The translations under genes and the position numbers were made by a program. A model generated the notes under the pieces. It was not told the DNA's origin. It saw only the letters and a program-made list of their open reading frames with translations, and did no database searches. From Metaphire vulgaris (taxonomy: Eukaryota; Annelida; Clitellata; Crassiclitellata; Megascolecidae), in NCBI GenBank assembly GCA_018105865.1, contig CM030847.1, positions 15,629,589 through 15,693,588 on the forward strand: a DNA stretch of 64,000 nucleotides, in the 5' to 3' direction. The number at the start of each line of letters is the position of its first letter. Positions within the stretch are counted from its first letter, which is position 1. Of this stretch, positions 45,950 to 57,874 are shown piece after piece.

Positions 45950-46690
45950 ATCATTTTCTTCATTAAAATACAAGAGTTGATCCCATCATCCTAATCAACC
46001 GTTTCTTTCATACTTACCTTTTTCTCGTTCACCTTCAATGGTCTGCTAATTGCATCTTGAATTTCTTTCTGCATTTCGTATTCCACTCGTTGCGGTTTGT
46101 TTCTTTCATCGGGTGACGAAAGCATTGGATATTACTTGGATTCGTTCTGAAACGAAGCGACATATGTAGCCTATTATATGCGTTACATTACATTTGCGAT
46201 AGTCTTATGGTAAAGTATTTCGAACTCTGTATGTCTTGTCTGTCTCTGTCAATGCCTGTCAATGCCTGTAAATGTCTGTCTATCTGTCTGTCTGTCTCTG
46301 TCTTTGTCTCTGTCTCCCTGTCCCCTCTTTTGCATATGTTTCCCTATGCCTAGTGCATATTCGCCAGCGGAATATTGATCGGAGAGAGAAGAGAGAAGAG
46401 TCGAGCAAAATCTTTTGCCACTGATCATTTTAGTCTAATTTTTGGATGTGCGCAATTCCACAACAATTGACCTTCAGGATATTCGTTAATTTTTCCATTC
46501 GTTAATTTTCAATTTTCTTCTACGAACGAGCAGCAAAAGGTAAAGTTAGTCGGATGCTCCTGCAGCTTCTGAGGCAAACAGCGACGTAAAATGGTTGACG
46601 CCATTAATCTAGAGTAGTTTACCATTGCTTTCTCTAGACCCGCGTTTTACCTTCACAGCCTAACGCTGCTCCCGATTTATTGACGCCCAA
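45950..46690. other. No gene seen
   Basis: This stretch holds a short CTGTCTGT-rich patch (about 46,240-46,325) and a GCCATTAATCTAGAGTAG phrase shared with 4.4 kb. No exon was identified. Confidence 0.4.
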
Positions 46691-47345
46691 ATGACGTAGG
46701 GTGGATGCCCTGGCCCCTGAGCGCCATTTGAAGGGGCGACAAAATCTGTTATCTTTCCATACGGTGCCTAAAAAGAGAATAAAGAAACTGAGAAAACCGA
46801 CTTTGAGCACTTGATCATAGACCTGATGTACGGCTCGGAAACATGGACGTTGACAAAAACATCAGAAAGGAAACTGGAAGCTGCAGAGATGTGGTTTCTC
46901 AGCAGGATGCAAAAAATTTCATGGACAGAAAGAATAACCAATGAGGAAGTACTAAAGACTTTTGGTACAAAAAGAAAATTGCTAAAAACCATAAGAAAGC
47001 AGCAGCTTGAATTCTTTGGACATCTAATAAGAAAAGGCGGATTGGAAAATCTAGCCATAACAGGAAAAATAGAGGGGAAAAGAGCAAGAGGAAGACAAAG
47101 AATAAAGTTTACGGACAGCCTAAGACAAGCGACAAGAACTACAGACAACATCGAACTGATAAGGAAAGCCAGAAACAGAGAAGAGTGGAAATCCATGGTC
47201 GCCGACGTAGCAATACATGGCACATGAAGAAGAAGAAGAAGATCATAGACCAGTTCGCATCAGTAAAACTGTAAAAGCAAGAAAAGTGTGTCTGTAGTAT
47301 TAGTCTTTTGCCAGTAAAATGTCGTAGTTTGTTAATTAAAGATCG
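46690..47345 (+). mobile_element. Repeat family R copy 2, split by a LINE
   Basis: Family R sequence (GAGCGCCATTTGAAGGGGCG, then AAAGAAACTGAGAAAACCGA) is interrupted at 46,824 and resumes at 47,241 with CAGTTCGCATCAGTAAAA and GCAAGAAAAGTGTGTCTG. Confidence 0.7.
46824..47240 (+). mobile_element. 5'-truncated LINE with 11-bp TSD
   Basis: The frame reads YGSETWTLTKTSERKLEAAE, MWFLSRMQKISWTERITNEE and RARGRQRIKFTDSLRQ, the C-terminal part of a non-LTR reverse transcriptase. It ends in (AAG)n and is bounded by GATCATAGACC at 46,813-46,823 and 47,241-47,251. Related to but distinct from the LINE at 26.4 kb. Confidence 0.92.
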
Positions 47346-47497
47346 ATGGTCTTAAATAAGATTGATTTTAATTAAGACCTTGTTTTGCTAATTTAATCGT
47401 CTGACTTCCCGTGCCATGGGAGTCCTAAGAACGCCCCTGTTCCACCCTGCGTCTCTAGCTTTATTCCGAGGTCAGCGATAATGAACTTCCTTCTACG

Positions 47498-47501
<4 letters not shown>

Positions 47502-47561
<60 letters not shown>
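47502..47561. repeat. (GA)n microsatellite
   Basis: Pure GA run of about 58 bp. Confidence 0.95.
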
Positions 47562-47766
47562 GAACACAGCTGAATTCACGGTTTCCCGTGAGTCAACGTA
47601 CGGCTAATAATAGCAACATGAGCTTCACTTCTTCTTCACTGCCATCGGCGGTTGCGTCTTTAGACGTCAACCTCTCTGTTGGTACCAATGGCGTTCCATA
47701 AGCACTTCGAAGGTTACGCTGTCGACCTTTTTTACTAGCTATTAGCGCCCATATTTTGTCCGTAAC

Positions 47767-47953
47767 CAGTGGCGGCTCCACCGGGGGGCCAAGTGGGGGC
47801 CGTGCCCCTATTGAGTGCCTGGCCCCCCAGTGGCCCCCAGTTGGGACCCTATACTTAATGCTACATACATTAAACAACAAATGGTTGGACCCATGATTAG
47901 AAGTTGCCACCCCAACGCTCCCCCCCACTTGCCAAATCCTAGAGCCGCCACTG
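47767..47953. mobile_element. hAT MITE family C, copy 2, with 8-bp TSD
   Basis: The 187-bp element has TCCGTAAC duplicated at 47,759-47,766 and 47,954-47,961. It differs from copy 1 by only a few substitutions and short indels in C/G runs. Confidence 0.95.
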
Positions 47954-47961
47954 TCCGTAAC

Positions 47962-48661
47962 CATAGCAATAACACTCGCATCCTGCTATTAGCAGAGATG
48001 TCGCTTTATCGTCTGACCCGCGGCCATCTTTATTAATTAACGTTCTCTGGATTTTGAATAGACTTAAATAAGGTTTTTCGGGTTTTTAAAAAGGTGGTAA
48101 TGAAAATTAGTTTCCGGTAATCTCATCGTCATATGTTCTCTGTCCTGAGACAGGTTCGGGGTTCCATTGTTTCCATTCCTCTCTGCGTCTTGTCTCTTCT
48201 GTGAGAGATTGTGTAGTTTTTTTGTGACGCTGTGCATCTGTATTCATCATTCAATCCAATAGCAGCATCTTCCTTAGTCTTTATTTTGTCTTTTTCTTGG
48301 TACACTTCCCTCCATAACTGTTATTAACACTGATTTTCTTCTTAGTACGTGTTCAAACCAGTTCCGATGTCTTCTTCTTTTGATGGTGTAAACAGTTAAT
48401 CAGTCGTCTTCGTTCTCCTGCCATGAGTAATAAGTAGGCCACCTCTGTCGATTGATTTCTTGTCTTCTGTTCACTTGATCTTTTCCATCTTCTTCCGTAG
48501 ACACACTTCACAGTTCTGGAAGCATTCGAAATGATGTGGCAAGTCGATTCCTAGTCTTTTTTTAGTGTTTTGAATAATAATTACGTAGGCAATTGCATAA
48601 TGTCGAATGCCTTTCAGTAGTCAACAAAACATACATATTTATACATCTTTCCTGCGTTCAA

Positions 48662-48716
<55 letters not shown>

Positions 48717-49358
48717 TGGAACTCACATCACAGAGCGATGCCATCGGATTTTCGTTTGAAATGAATCTGTGCTATCCATTTGTCATCAATTTATGAAAGT
48801 ATTACCAAGCTGTGCGCGACATAACTCAGGCCCGTTGGGATGAATTTTTAGCAGCAGGGTGTGCATTTCTTTGGCCATTTGGTAAATTGATGTGCTGTTA
48901 GCTGTTCCTCCTTATTCCGACGCAAGGGGTGAGCTGCAGCCATAGCTTTTGCCTTCTTTTTGCAGCTGCACCCCCAGTTCCGACGGGCCTGTGATAACTG
49001 GATAATTTGTGACTTATTAACCCCCTCGTGCTGTCCTAGGTTCGGTCGAACGTGATAGATTCCGAGTTCCTATCTCTGGAAAACGCAGCACGCGACGATG
49101 TTGCCACTGCTCTTAAGTCGAATAATTTCTTTTATTACTCAATTTCGAAAAGTGTCGCCATTAATTAAGTCACGCGCATTGCATGTGTCGTATAGGACCT
49201 CAACGGTGTCATTGAACGAACGCGGCGATTGCATGGCAAAACGAAGTCCTCATCGGCGCGTTCGCTTATAATAATATCATTCAAATGCTGACGATTCTCA
49301 GAGTGAATTCTTGCGCATTTTCGTCGAAGGCTTTGAGTCAATTGACTTCAGCTTAATA
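47962..49358. other. No gene seen; (CT)n microsatellite
   Basis: Non-coding by eye on both strands. A CT run of about 50 bp is at 48,663-48,713. Confidence 0.45.
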
Positions 49359-50234
49359 GGGGCCATCCATAAATGACGTCACGCGATTTTGGCAGTTTTT
49401 TGGCCTCCCTTCGTCACACGTCGTCACAAAAAGTCAGACCCCTCAAACATTACGTCACAACGCGTTGACCCCCTCGTGTCGTCTTTCCAGTGTCAAAATT
49501 AACGTTTCATTTGAAAAGTCATTATAATTATTATAGTTAAAACGATATTCAGAATAATTTTCAAATTCTTTACAAAACGACGTGTATAATAATTATAAGT
49601 GTAAAATTCGTTCAATTTTGCAGTAACATATATCATCTATAATATTAAGATCCTTATTCTGTATTTCTGTTACCTTCAAGCGTTCTGATTGGTTGACTAT
49701 TGGTAGACGGTTTAGTCCTTACGTCGCGATGCGTTGGTGGGCGATGTTCGAAGACGACGTTGCTATTGGTAACCAAACGTACGTTCAATTGTTCATTGCA
49801 GCGTCATAATGTGTACAACGTCGAGATGCGTTGGTGGGCGTAGCTTGAGGAAGTTGCGCAATTTTAACGTACACAAAAAATACGTGTACAGCGTCACAAA
49901 TGGTCACAGTTGCGTAATTTTAACGTACATAGGCCTAATTATTACGTGGCGCAGAGCTTGGCTAGGTGGCGTGTGTACAGTACGTCATTTAAATGTTGTT
50001 CAGCATGAATTCAATGATTGGGTATTAGGTATAGGTATTGGATTAGTATTATCCTGCTCTGCGAGCGAAGCGAGCGCGAGCGAAGCGAGCATCTTTCTAG
50101 TTGCAGTATTAATACAAATATTTAGATTATGTGACGTCACATTACTGGAACCCCCCCCCCCCCACGTCGTCACACATCGTCACATATGTTTGAAGCCCCC
50201 CCCTAAGTGCGTGACGTCATTTATGGATGGCCCT
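49359..50234. mobile_element. TA-flanked non-autonomous element (876 bp), related to family B
   Basis: Ends GGGGCCATCCATAAATGACG and AGGGCCATCCATAAATGACG are flanked by TA at 49,357-49,358 and 50,235-50,236. The interior is CG-rich, with TACGTCAC-type words, two TGCG(T/C)AATTTTAACGTAC blocks and a GCGAGCGAAGCGAGC palindromic cluster near 50,060-50,090. No transposase was recognised. Confidence 0.75.
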
Positions 50235-50925
50235 TACGGCACGCATTTTCAAACGATGTCTGCAGGTGGGGGCCTTGTCAGGTAAGACGGACGAATGAAG
50301 TGTGTCAATCGATTCGATTGCACCACAGCATCAGAGGCAGATGCTTAAAAAATGGCAGCGTCTATACTCGCCAGGCAACATTTCCCACTTACGTCCCACC
50401 CCCCCTCCCCCTCCCTTACCCCCGGACGAATCGAGCATTGACGAGTGACGTCATCCTCTTCTGCTCTTCAACTGACACAGATAAACACGAATGGCGAAGA
50501 ATGGGACAGAGAGACACAGACAGGCAGCCGGACAGACACGCGGACATAGAGAGACGTGCGCTTTTGTCAATCTGCGCTGTAATGTTTCTTCAGTTCAGTT
50601 GGGACCAATCTAACGTACTCGGCGATAAGAGCCCCGAATTCCAGGGATACCGCCGCCATTTGTAGAGGATTATTTTTCCATTGGTCTGATGGAAAGCTGG
50701 ACAACTGTTGACACAATTTCACCGAATAAAGACGTCTGCTGCGGAAAACAACTGACTCGATGACAGGTGTCTCTGTCACGTGACAACAGCATCTGCGTAC
50801 TCCAGCATTCGATGCAGTAACTTCGCGGGACGGACCGTACCGCATCCGATGCGATAGTCCGTCGTAGGCGTCGTCGTAGTAGTCGTACAATTGATGTCAC
50901 CTTTTATGATCCTGCGGTTTTGTTG

Positions 50926-50971
50926 TCTCTCTCTGTCTCTCTTTCTCTCTGTCTCTCTGTCTCTGTCTGTT

Positions 50972-51004
<33 letters not shown>

Positions 51005-51089
51005 CTCTGTCTCTCTCTCTGTCTCTCTGTCTCTCTGTCTCTCTGTCTCTGTCTCTATGTCTCTGTCTCTCTCTGTCTCTCTGTCTCTT

Positions 51090-51170
<81 letters not shown>
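50926..51170. repeat. (CT)n and (TCTG)n simple repeat
   Basis: A mixture of CTGT and CT units ends in a pure CT run at about 51,093-51,170, immediately upstream of a CpG-rich region. Long frames on both strands here are repeat artefacts. Confidence 0.95.
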
Positions 51171-51174
<4 letters not shown>

Positions 51175-51480
51175 GGCGGCTGCGGCGACAATTATCGCCG
51201 ATCTCTAACGGCGTCGACGATTTGTCTCTATTACATCGGGTTAAGTACGACGCCCGCCCGCGTTCAAATGACGGAGGCGACAGCGGCGGGCGGCGCGCAT
51301 TTATCCGTCTCTCGCTCGCTCCTCTCACAGGCGCCGAAGGAGAGGAGCCGGTGAGGACTTGGACGGCGGCTGGGGTAAGGGCCTCACAGACGCCGCCGCC
51401 GCTGAGGCATTCGCCCGCCCGCTCGCCCGCCCGCTCGCTCGGACGGACGGACGGAAGACAGGGCGCAGTCTGCAGCGACT
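51170..51480. promoter_or_regulatory. CpG-rich, promoter-like region
   Basis: CG dinucleotides are strikingly dense (GTGCGGCGGCTGCGGCGACA, GGCGACAGCGGCGGGCGGCG, repeated CGCCCGCTCG) compared with the AT-rich surroundings. It precedes the probable first coding exon at 51,705-51,894. No TATA box was identified. Confidence 0.5.
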
Positions 51481-51501
51481 CCTTGAAGGCGTCTTTAACC
51501 A

Positions 51502-51532
<31 letters not shown>

Positions 51533-51704
51533 CATCATCATCGCAAGACGACGACACTAAAAGCGATCTTCTTCCGGTTTTAGTCTTCTCGCACTTTCGG
51601 ATTCTCGACCCCCTCCTCCTCCTCCTCCTCCTCCTCCTCCTCCCCACACAACCACCCGTCTCTAGTCTCTACTCTAAAAATACGTCCACTGGAAAAATCG
51701 ACTA

Positions 51705-51894
51705 ATGGAGCGGTTCGTGGATGAGGAAGAAGATGACGACGAGGAAGAGGAGGAAGAAGGTGAGGAGAGGGTCAAAAGAGGAGGAAGAGGAAGAGGAAGG
51801 GGCTCGGCTCCTCCTTCGATCGACAGAATGCTGAAAATCGTCGGATTATTGACGATGCTTTGTTCGTATGTCTTCGCCACTCAGAGATTCAACG
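51705..51894 (+). CDS. Probable first coding exon of a secreted or membrane protein
   Basis: An ATG at 51,705 opens an acidic then RG-rich stretch. A second ATG at 51,828 opens MLKIVGLLTMLCSYVFATQR, a good signal peptide with an AxA-like cleavage region. The frame reaches a GTAACT donor at 51,895 in phase 1, as often found after signal peptides. If translation starts at 51,828, the upstream acidic part is 5' UTR. No following exon was identified, and I do not recognise the gene. Confidence 0.5.
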
Positions 51895-52409
51895 GTAACT
51901 TCCTTTAATGCATATTTTTCTAGCGCCTTTGTTAGAGTTGTGCATGTATAGCTGTACATTCAGAAGAGTAGGACTCGACTTTTCGAGCAGTTAAGTTTAA
52001 TTATTTCTTTCATTTACTTGGAGTGAGTGAGAGTGAAGCGAGTTTTACGTCTCTCCTTTTGGTGAATCTCTAAATTACTCTGGAAAGATCTGAGCGTCTG
52101 TGGTTGGATCTGGAAAACCAGTGATCAAAGTGTAGTATTAACAATTTTATTATTATTATTATTATTATTATTAATGAACTTCTACAGCACCAAGTCTAAT
52201 ATTCAATTGTATCAATTGATGGCACTCCAAATCCATACCGCAGAAGGCCAGGTCAATTCCAGAGATAAGTGGGAGTGGAGAAGAAGCAAAAGGCAGACTA
52301 TGAACAAGAAGAAAAGCAGAGAGACGTGATTTAACCCTAGATTACATAGTACTGTATCACAGAGCGCAGAAAATGGCAGTGATAGTCGCCTACATGACAA
52401 TTTATTTAA

Positions 52410-52481
52410 CCCCTTAACCGTGTATTTAACTGTAACTCAATGTAAAATGGACGGATATATCCGGAATCCCCAATTAAGGGG
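52410..52481. mobile_element. 72-bp piggyBac-like MITE, copy 4
   Basis: TTAA is intact on both sides (52,406-52,409 and 52,482-52,485). Only a few substitutions separate it from copy 3. Confidence 0.92.
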
Positions 52482-53025
52482 TTAAAAAAACAACAGCTCA
52501 GGCAGAAGGCTGGTTGAAATTACAGACATTAAATATGAACACAATTACTTTCTCACGGGCAGACAATTGGCCACGAGAATTTTCACACGCTGACACTCGT
52601 TAAATTACATTTATTGCTCTTTTTAAAACTGTAACAGCTTTAGTCAACTGTACGCCTTGTGATTATGGCTAAAACATTACTTTTTCAAGCAGGGATGGGA
52701 TAAACAATTTATACGAAAACATCTCCTGCCACTCCTGGGCCATTGCAGTCAACCACCTCAACGTTCTCAACACATTTTAAAATAGCTCGCTCAAGATCTC
52801 AATCCAATAGCTAACAATCGAGGAGTTATATCAATCGAGAATTCCAGCACTTCAATAGCGCAATGCATCACAAGCCACTCGAGTGATTCTCAACGCCCCT
52901 TCTCCCCCCCCCCCCATAACACACAACGAAATTATCAGCAAAATCCAATATTACACTCACAATGTCTTTGAACACCGCAAAGAATCAAATATCTCGACTG
53001 TTACGCCTGTAGGAGATCAACCAAC

Positions 53026-53955
53026 CAGAGATGTAGTACTTGGTACTTGTACTTGTACTCGAGTTGTACTCGAGTACAAATTTTTAGTACTTGTACTTGT
53101 ACTTGTACTCGGAGGCCAGGTACTTGTACTTGTACTTGTACTCGGAGTTTTAGGAATGCAAGTACTTGTACTTGTACTTGTACTCGGAGGCCAGGTACTT
53201 GTACTTGTACTTGTACTTGAAGCATTGTGTACTTGCTACATCTCTGGCTACACGTACTTCAATGGTACTAGTAATGCTGTTCCTTTAGGCTAATGACAAG
53301 CACATCCTCACAGATGGCCAAGTACCTGGAACTCAACGAAATTTATGATGAAGCCACTGATACCAGCGTATTTTGGAACAGTGAAGTTAATAGAAAGGAG
53401 TTCAACAGGCTGTATAATGCAGCCATTAATTAGAGACCTTAGTGTGCCTGCTTCTGGCGCACCAATTAAACGCGTATTTAGTCAAGCTGGCTTGATCGCG
53501 AGACCGCATAGGGTTAATATGACCGATGCAAGACTATCATCTCTATTTTTTAAGTGCAACTGTGATGATATTTAGATGCTAATATAGTGTCAATTTTATT
53601 CGTGGCCGGACAAACTGTCCGAGGACAAAATGTCACGGACAAAATGTCACGGACAAAATGTCATGAGGACAAAATGTCAGCGAAAAAAATGTCAATGTCA
53701 AAAATGTTGTACTAGTACTTGGAGGCCAGGTACTTGTACTTGTACTTGTACTCGGAGGCCAGGTACTTGTACTTGTACTCGTACTCGGAGGCCAGGTACT
53801 TGTACTTGTACTTGTACTCGGAGGCCAGGTACTTGTACTTGTACTTGTACTCGGAGTTTTTGGAATGCAAGTACTTGTACTTGTACTTGTACTCGGAGGC
53901 CAGATACTTGTACTTGTACTTGTGCTTGAAGCATTGTGTACTTGCTACATCTCTG
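53026..53955 (+). mobile_element. hAT transposon remnant with TACTTG subterminal arrays and 8-bp TSD
   Basis: The 930-bp element is flanked by CAACCAAC at 53,018-53,025 and 53,956-53,963, with inverted ends CAGAGATGTAGTA and CAGAGATGTAGCAAGTAC. Two arrays of GTACTTGTACTTGTACTCGG / AGGCCAG units (53,034-53,225 and 53,703-53,935) each end in the same right terminus; the first is followed by a complete end at 53,244. A transposase C-terminal frame lies between. Confidence 0.88.
53345..53575 (+). pseudogene. hAT transposase C-terminal fragment
   Basis: The frame reads QPLIRDLSVPASGAPIKRVF then SQAGLIARPHRVNMTDARLS, the conserved hAT dimerisation block. It is a different subfamily from the fragment at 6.2-6.7 kb. 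An upstream in-frame segment (about 53,315-53,432 in another frame) ends at a stop, so the gene is broken. Confidence 0.88.
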
Positions 53956-54152
53956 CAACCAACAATCTGGTAACAGAACCGATTGAAGGAGATCTTGAAG
54001 CCAAGAACGAGACCTTTGAATGAGAAAACCATGGCTCGAAATAGGGGCGTAGCGACGGGGTATATCGGCAGATACGCCCCAAAATCAATATATATATAAT
54101 GCAGTATATATAACATATAACATATATATATATATATAACATATAATATATA

Positions 54153-54236
54153 TGTAGGGTGGCGCAAAAAACCGGATTATATTAAATGCAAAAATGCAAA
54201 CCTAAATGCGACTAGTCCGTTTTTTGCGCCACCCTG
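54153..54236. mobile_element. Short mariner-like MITE
   Basis: About 84 bp with 19-bp inverted ends (AGGGTGGCGCAAAAAACSG) within TA-rich flanks. The right flank starts with TA; the left has TG, probably mutated. Confidence 0.65.
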
Positions 54237-55730
54237 TATATAATATACCCTTTTAAAACCCACTTCTTGGTATTTTGATCACTGTTGAAATCTGTCGCCA
54301 GTGCCAAGTGGACATTGATGGAGCGCATTTTCCGGTCAGAAGCAACGACGAATCTACTCCACAGTCTCCACGGCGTCTGTCATCTCATCGTACGCCGTAA
54401 CTCCTTCAAGTGTCCTGTAGTCTGTAGAAACTATAGTTAAAGGTTTAACTTAAAGCTCGTAATGGTTTTTGAATGGACGCATTATATATTATCGGTGTTG
54501 TCCAATATTGATTCTGATCTTTAAGGACTCGGGGAAAATAATCGATCTCTAAAACCTTCTGACGCGATCAGTTCATGCGAACACAGCATCGTCCCAGAAT
54601 TAAACTGACCTCGACCTTTAATTCGTTCCAGTGGCGTAGTCGGAGTATTTTAGGTTCATTGCCGACCATTAATGATAGTTATAATGTGTTGCAGACATAT
54701 TGCATATAAGCCATTTTCTTCGTTTCAGTAGTACAGTGTATATTCGCGTCTGGAGCGGATTAGCGTATCTAAGCGACCAACTGTAGTGGCCATGGCCTGC
54801 TTAAACAAGGCCACGACGGCGCACAAGGTTGCTTATGCGAGATCTTGAGCCGCCTGTCGTCGCCATTTTGGATAAACGAAAAACGTTACGAATACTTAAT
54901 AGGAATTGGAAAGTGTAAAAGTCCATAGATAATTATCGCCGTTTCAAGCATTTCGCCTAATAAGTTGGATAATGTTATTAAACCAGATAACTGCAAATGT
55001 AGGAAACTGTTGGATCTTATATAGCAGTCTGATATTAACTAGTAATCGGCCTATAGCTCTATTCAGGTCATATTAATGTAAGAGTATCGAGATTAGGTTG
55101 ACACATGACACAGATCTTTAGGCCTAAAAGCGTTATCGAATAAGCTATCGAGACCACGAAGGCACCATGTCAGCTGGAGCCTAGAATAGGAAGGCAACTG
55201 GTGACATTTTCTTTTTCATTTCACTGTGAAAAGGTCGCATAATATTCGGAGATTGCATAGCAAAGAACGTGGAATGGAAATTGATATAGCCCATAACTGC
55301 TAAATATCAGAACCAAGCGATGTACAATTATTGTAGAGACCTTCCCTACAAATAAGATCTTCTCTGCGGATCTAATTAAATCCACTTAGTGGGGGGGGGG
55401 TTTAACGTCGTAACGTGTACGCCAATGGCCTATTTGATAGCGCTATTTTCTCGTTTTGCTATTTGAGCAGTAGCACCACTGGCGCCACATAACTGTCGTA
55501 ATGGCGTCGTATCGTTTGCATTCGTTATGACTCCTTTTATTTTGATCGTTTCCCTGTGTTTTCCGGACATTCTTTCTTCTTCCTTTTCTAATCGTCGCCT
55601 GCAACAGCAGTATTACTACTGTGGCGCAATATTGCGCACCGATGTCGCGAAATTGTTCGGGCGTCCCCAGCTACAGTTACTCTTCTTCGTCGAATCGCCC
55701 GTGAAAACAACGGCACGAAGGAAGAAGGCG
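54237..55730. other. Non-coding by eye; one minus-strand ATGGCGAC context
   Basis: AT-rich sequence with few repeats. At 54,866 on the minus strand a AAAATGGCGAC motif opens a short frame (MATTGGSRSRISNLVRRR); no convincing donor was found. Confidence 0.35.
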
Positions 55731-55735
55731 AGGAG

Positions 55736-55737
<2 letters not shown>

Positions 55738-55833
<96 letters not shown>

Positions 55834-55930
55834 AAGACAGAAAGAGACAGAGACAGAGACACAGAGACATAGACAGACAGACGGGCAGTGACAGAGACAC
55901 AGAGAAAGAGATACAGAGATACAGAGATAC
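55738..55930. repeat. (GA)n and (GACA)n simple repeat
   Basis: A pure GA run, then about ten GACA units, then mixed GA/CA text. A further GA run lies at 56,154-56,194. Confidence 0.95.
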
Positions 55931-56150
55931 AGAGGAGAGGGAAGGAAGACGCTCTAAATCACGATCAGCGCTTCCTTTTCTTGCATCCGCTGCTGCTGCT
56001 GCTGCTGCTGCGACCGGCAGTTATTTTGATGAAAGACTCTCTGACCGCTTATATTTGTCGTCGGTCGGCGCAGGAAGACAATAACCGTGGATGCGTATGG
56101 GGGATGCATATCCTGTGATTCTAAATCGCGTCTTACGCTCTGATTCTAGG

Positions 56151-56199
<49 letters not shown>

Positions 56200-57596
56200 G
56201 GTATTCGCCGGTCCTCGGTCATTTCGATTTCTTCATTTGTTGCGTTTTCCGTTTTCAACTTCAAAGTGTTGACGACGGCGTCAACGGGCGTTTGACATTT
56301 GAAACCTCTGCTGCCCACAACGACTACGCCATCTATCAACTTCTATGGCGCCACTATCATAATGCCCAGGGCATCAGCCGATGGCGCATCAAATCCAAAT
56401 TGAATTAGAGCCAGGTCAAGTGAAAGAGAGGGAAGAATCAAATCGATATACTTCTATAAACAACAGTGGAATCTCATAGTGTTACAGAATCCAGATATTC
56501 AAATTTGGTCGATTGAGCTGGAGTGTCTAATGGCAATAGCTCGTTTCTTTTGATGAATTCAGAATAAGCTTAGGAATCGAATTTAAGAATTTAGATAAAA
56601 TTTTGTTCTGACGTCCTTTCTCAATCCAATAAAACCAACCCCTCAATTGCGCCACTCTAATTGTCTGCCTAATTCACAAAAATAGAGTTTCTCTCTCTCC
56701 TAAGCAACTTCATTCCTTGTTCAGTCTTCAGCCAAATACGCCTTCGCTTGGCGTCCATTTGCTGCTGGTGCTGTCTGTTTGTCTGTCTGTCCGTCTTATC
56801 CGTCCGTCTATGGGTGTGTTATTCCTTCTTTCTTAAATCGCTTCTGCTGTTTCTCTTCTTAATTTCTTTTACGATCTCCTCTAAATTTGTATTTCCTCTA
56901 TCCGTTCATCAGTCAATCTTGAACTTCTGTTTAATTTTATGTATTCTTTATTTCACTTTATGCGATTACGTCTCTCTGTCTGTCTCTGTCTATCGTCATT
57001 ATCTGTCTCTTTCTCTTTCTTTCACTTTGTCTCTACCTCATTATCCTCATATATTGCTAGTTGTTTTTTTTACTTTGCGGCTCTTTGCTTTGACCGAAAG
57101 ATCCACAAAATGCAGAATATATTTTCGCCTCTTCAGTTTTATGCGCAGTCACAAGTGGCTCTCGGCCAGTGTTCACGAATTGGGGAGCACATCGTAATTT
57201 TCGTGTAAGAAAATTCTCCGACGAACAAAATAGGTCGTCAAGGAGTTCTTTGCACATTAACCACGTATTCTCTTCGATCAATCCCTACCCCCCACCCCCA
57301 CCTCAAAATTTCTCGACGGTCTTACGCAACCGGTCCCAAAGAAAATGGGGGTGGTGACCCCGTCAGTGCCCCAGTGTCTCCGCCAATGGCAGTCAGTTAT
57401 TTTCATTGCATTCATTCACTAGTGATTTAGATCACTTGTAGCTCTATTTATAATAATGTGATTTTAAGTGGTTTAGGAGGCTAAGTAAGCCTGTGTGAAA
57501 ACCACTGATTTTGTGCCCTTAATCTTGGGTCTTAAACTGTCCACCGTTCTTCGTCTAATTTGTTATTAAGAGCTATTCTGTATGCTATGATTCATT

Positions 57597-57613
57597 CATC
57601 TGTCTGTCTGTCC

Positions 57614-57689
<76 letters not shown>

Positions 57690-57690
57690 G
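57597..57690. repeat. (TCTG)n microsatellite
   Basis: About 23 tetranucleotide units with one substitution. Confidence 0.95.
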
Positions 57691-57874
57691 CTTGACTGCT
57701 TGCATATCTATCTCATTCCAGTTAATATAATTCTGGTAATTCATAATTTTCCATCTTCGAGTCTCTCGGTTAACTGTTGGGGTGCAGGGGACCTGGTGGG
57801 GAAGAAGGGGCAGCAGCCCCCAACGATGAATAGTTAAGTTAATTAGACGCCGGTTGTAGGGGCATCGGGGGAGG

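Noticed and set aside
50897..51560. Long overlapping frames on both strands (up to 214 codons)
   Set aside because: They are translations of CT/GA and TCTG repeats; the strand symmetry and amino-acid monotony show there is no gene.
53629..54167. CTCTCT/YKYKYK-rich frames on both strands
   Set aside because: They are the TACTTG subterminal array of the hAT element read as protein.
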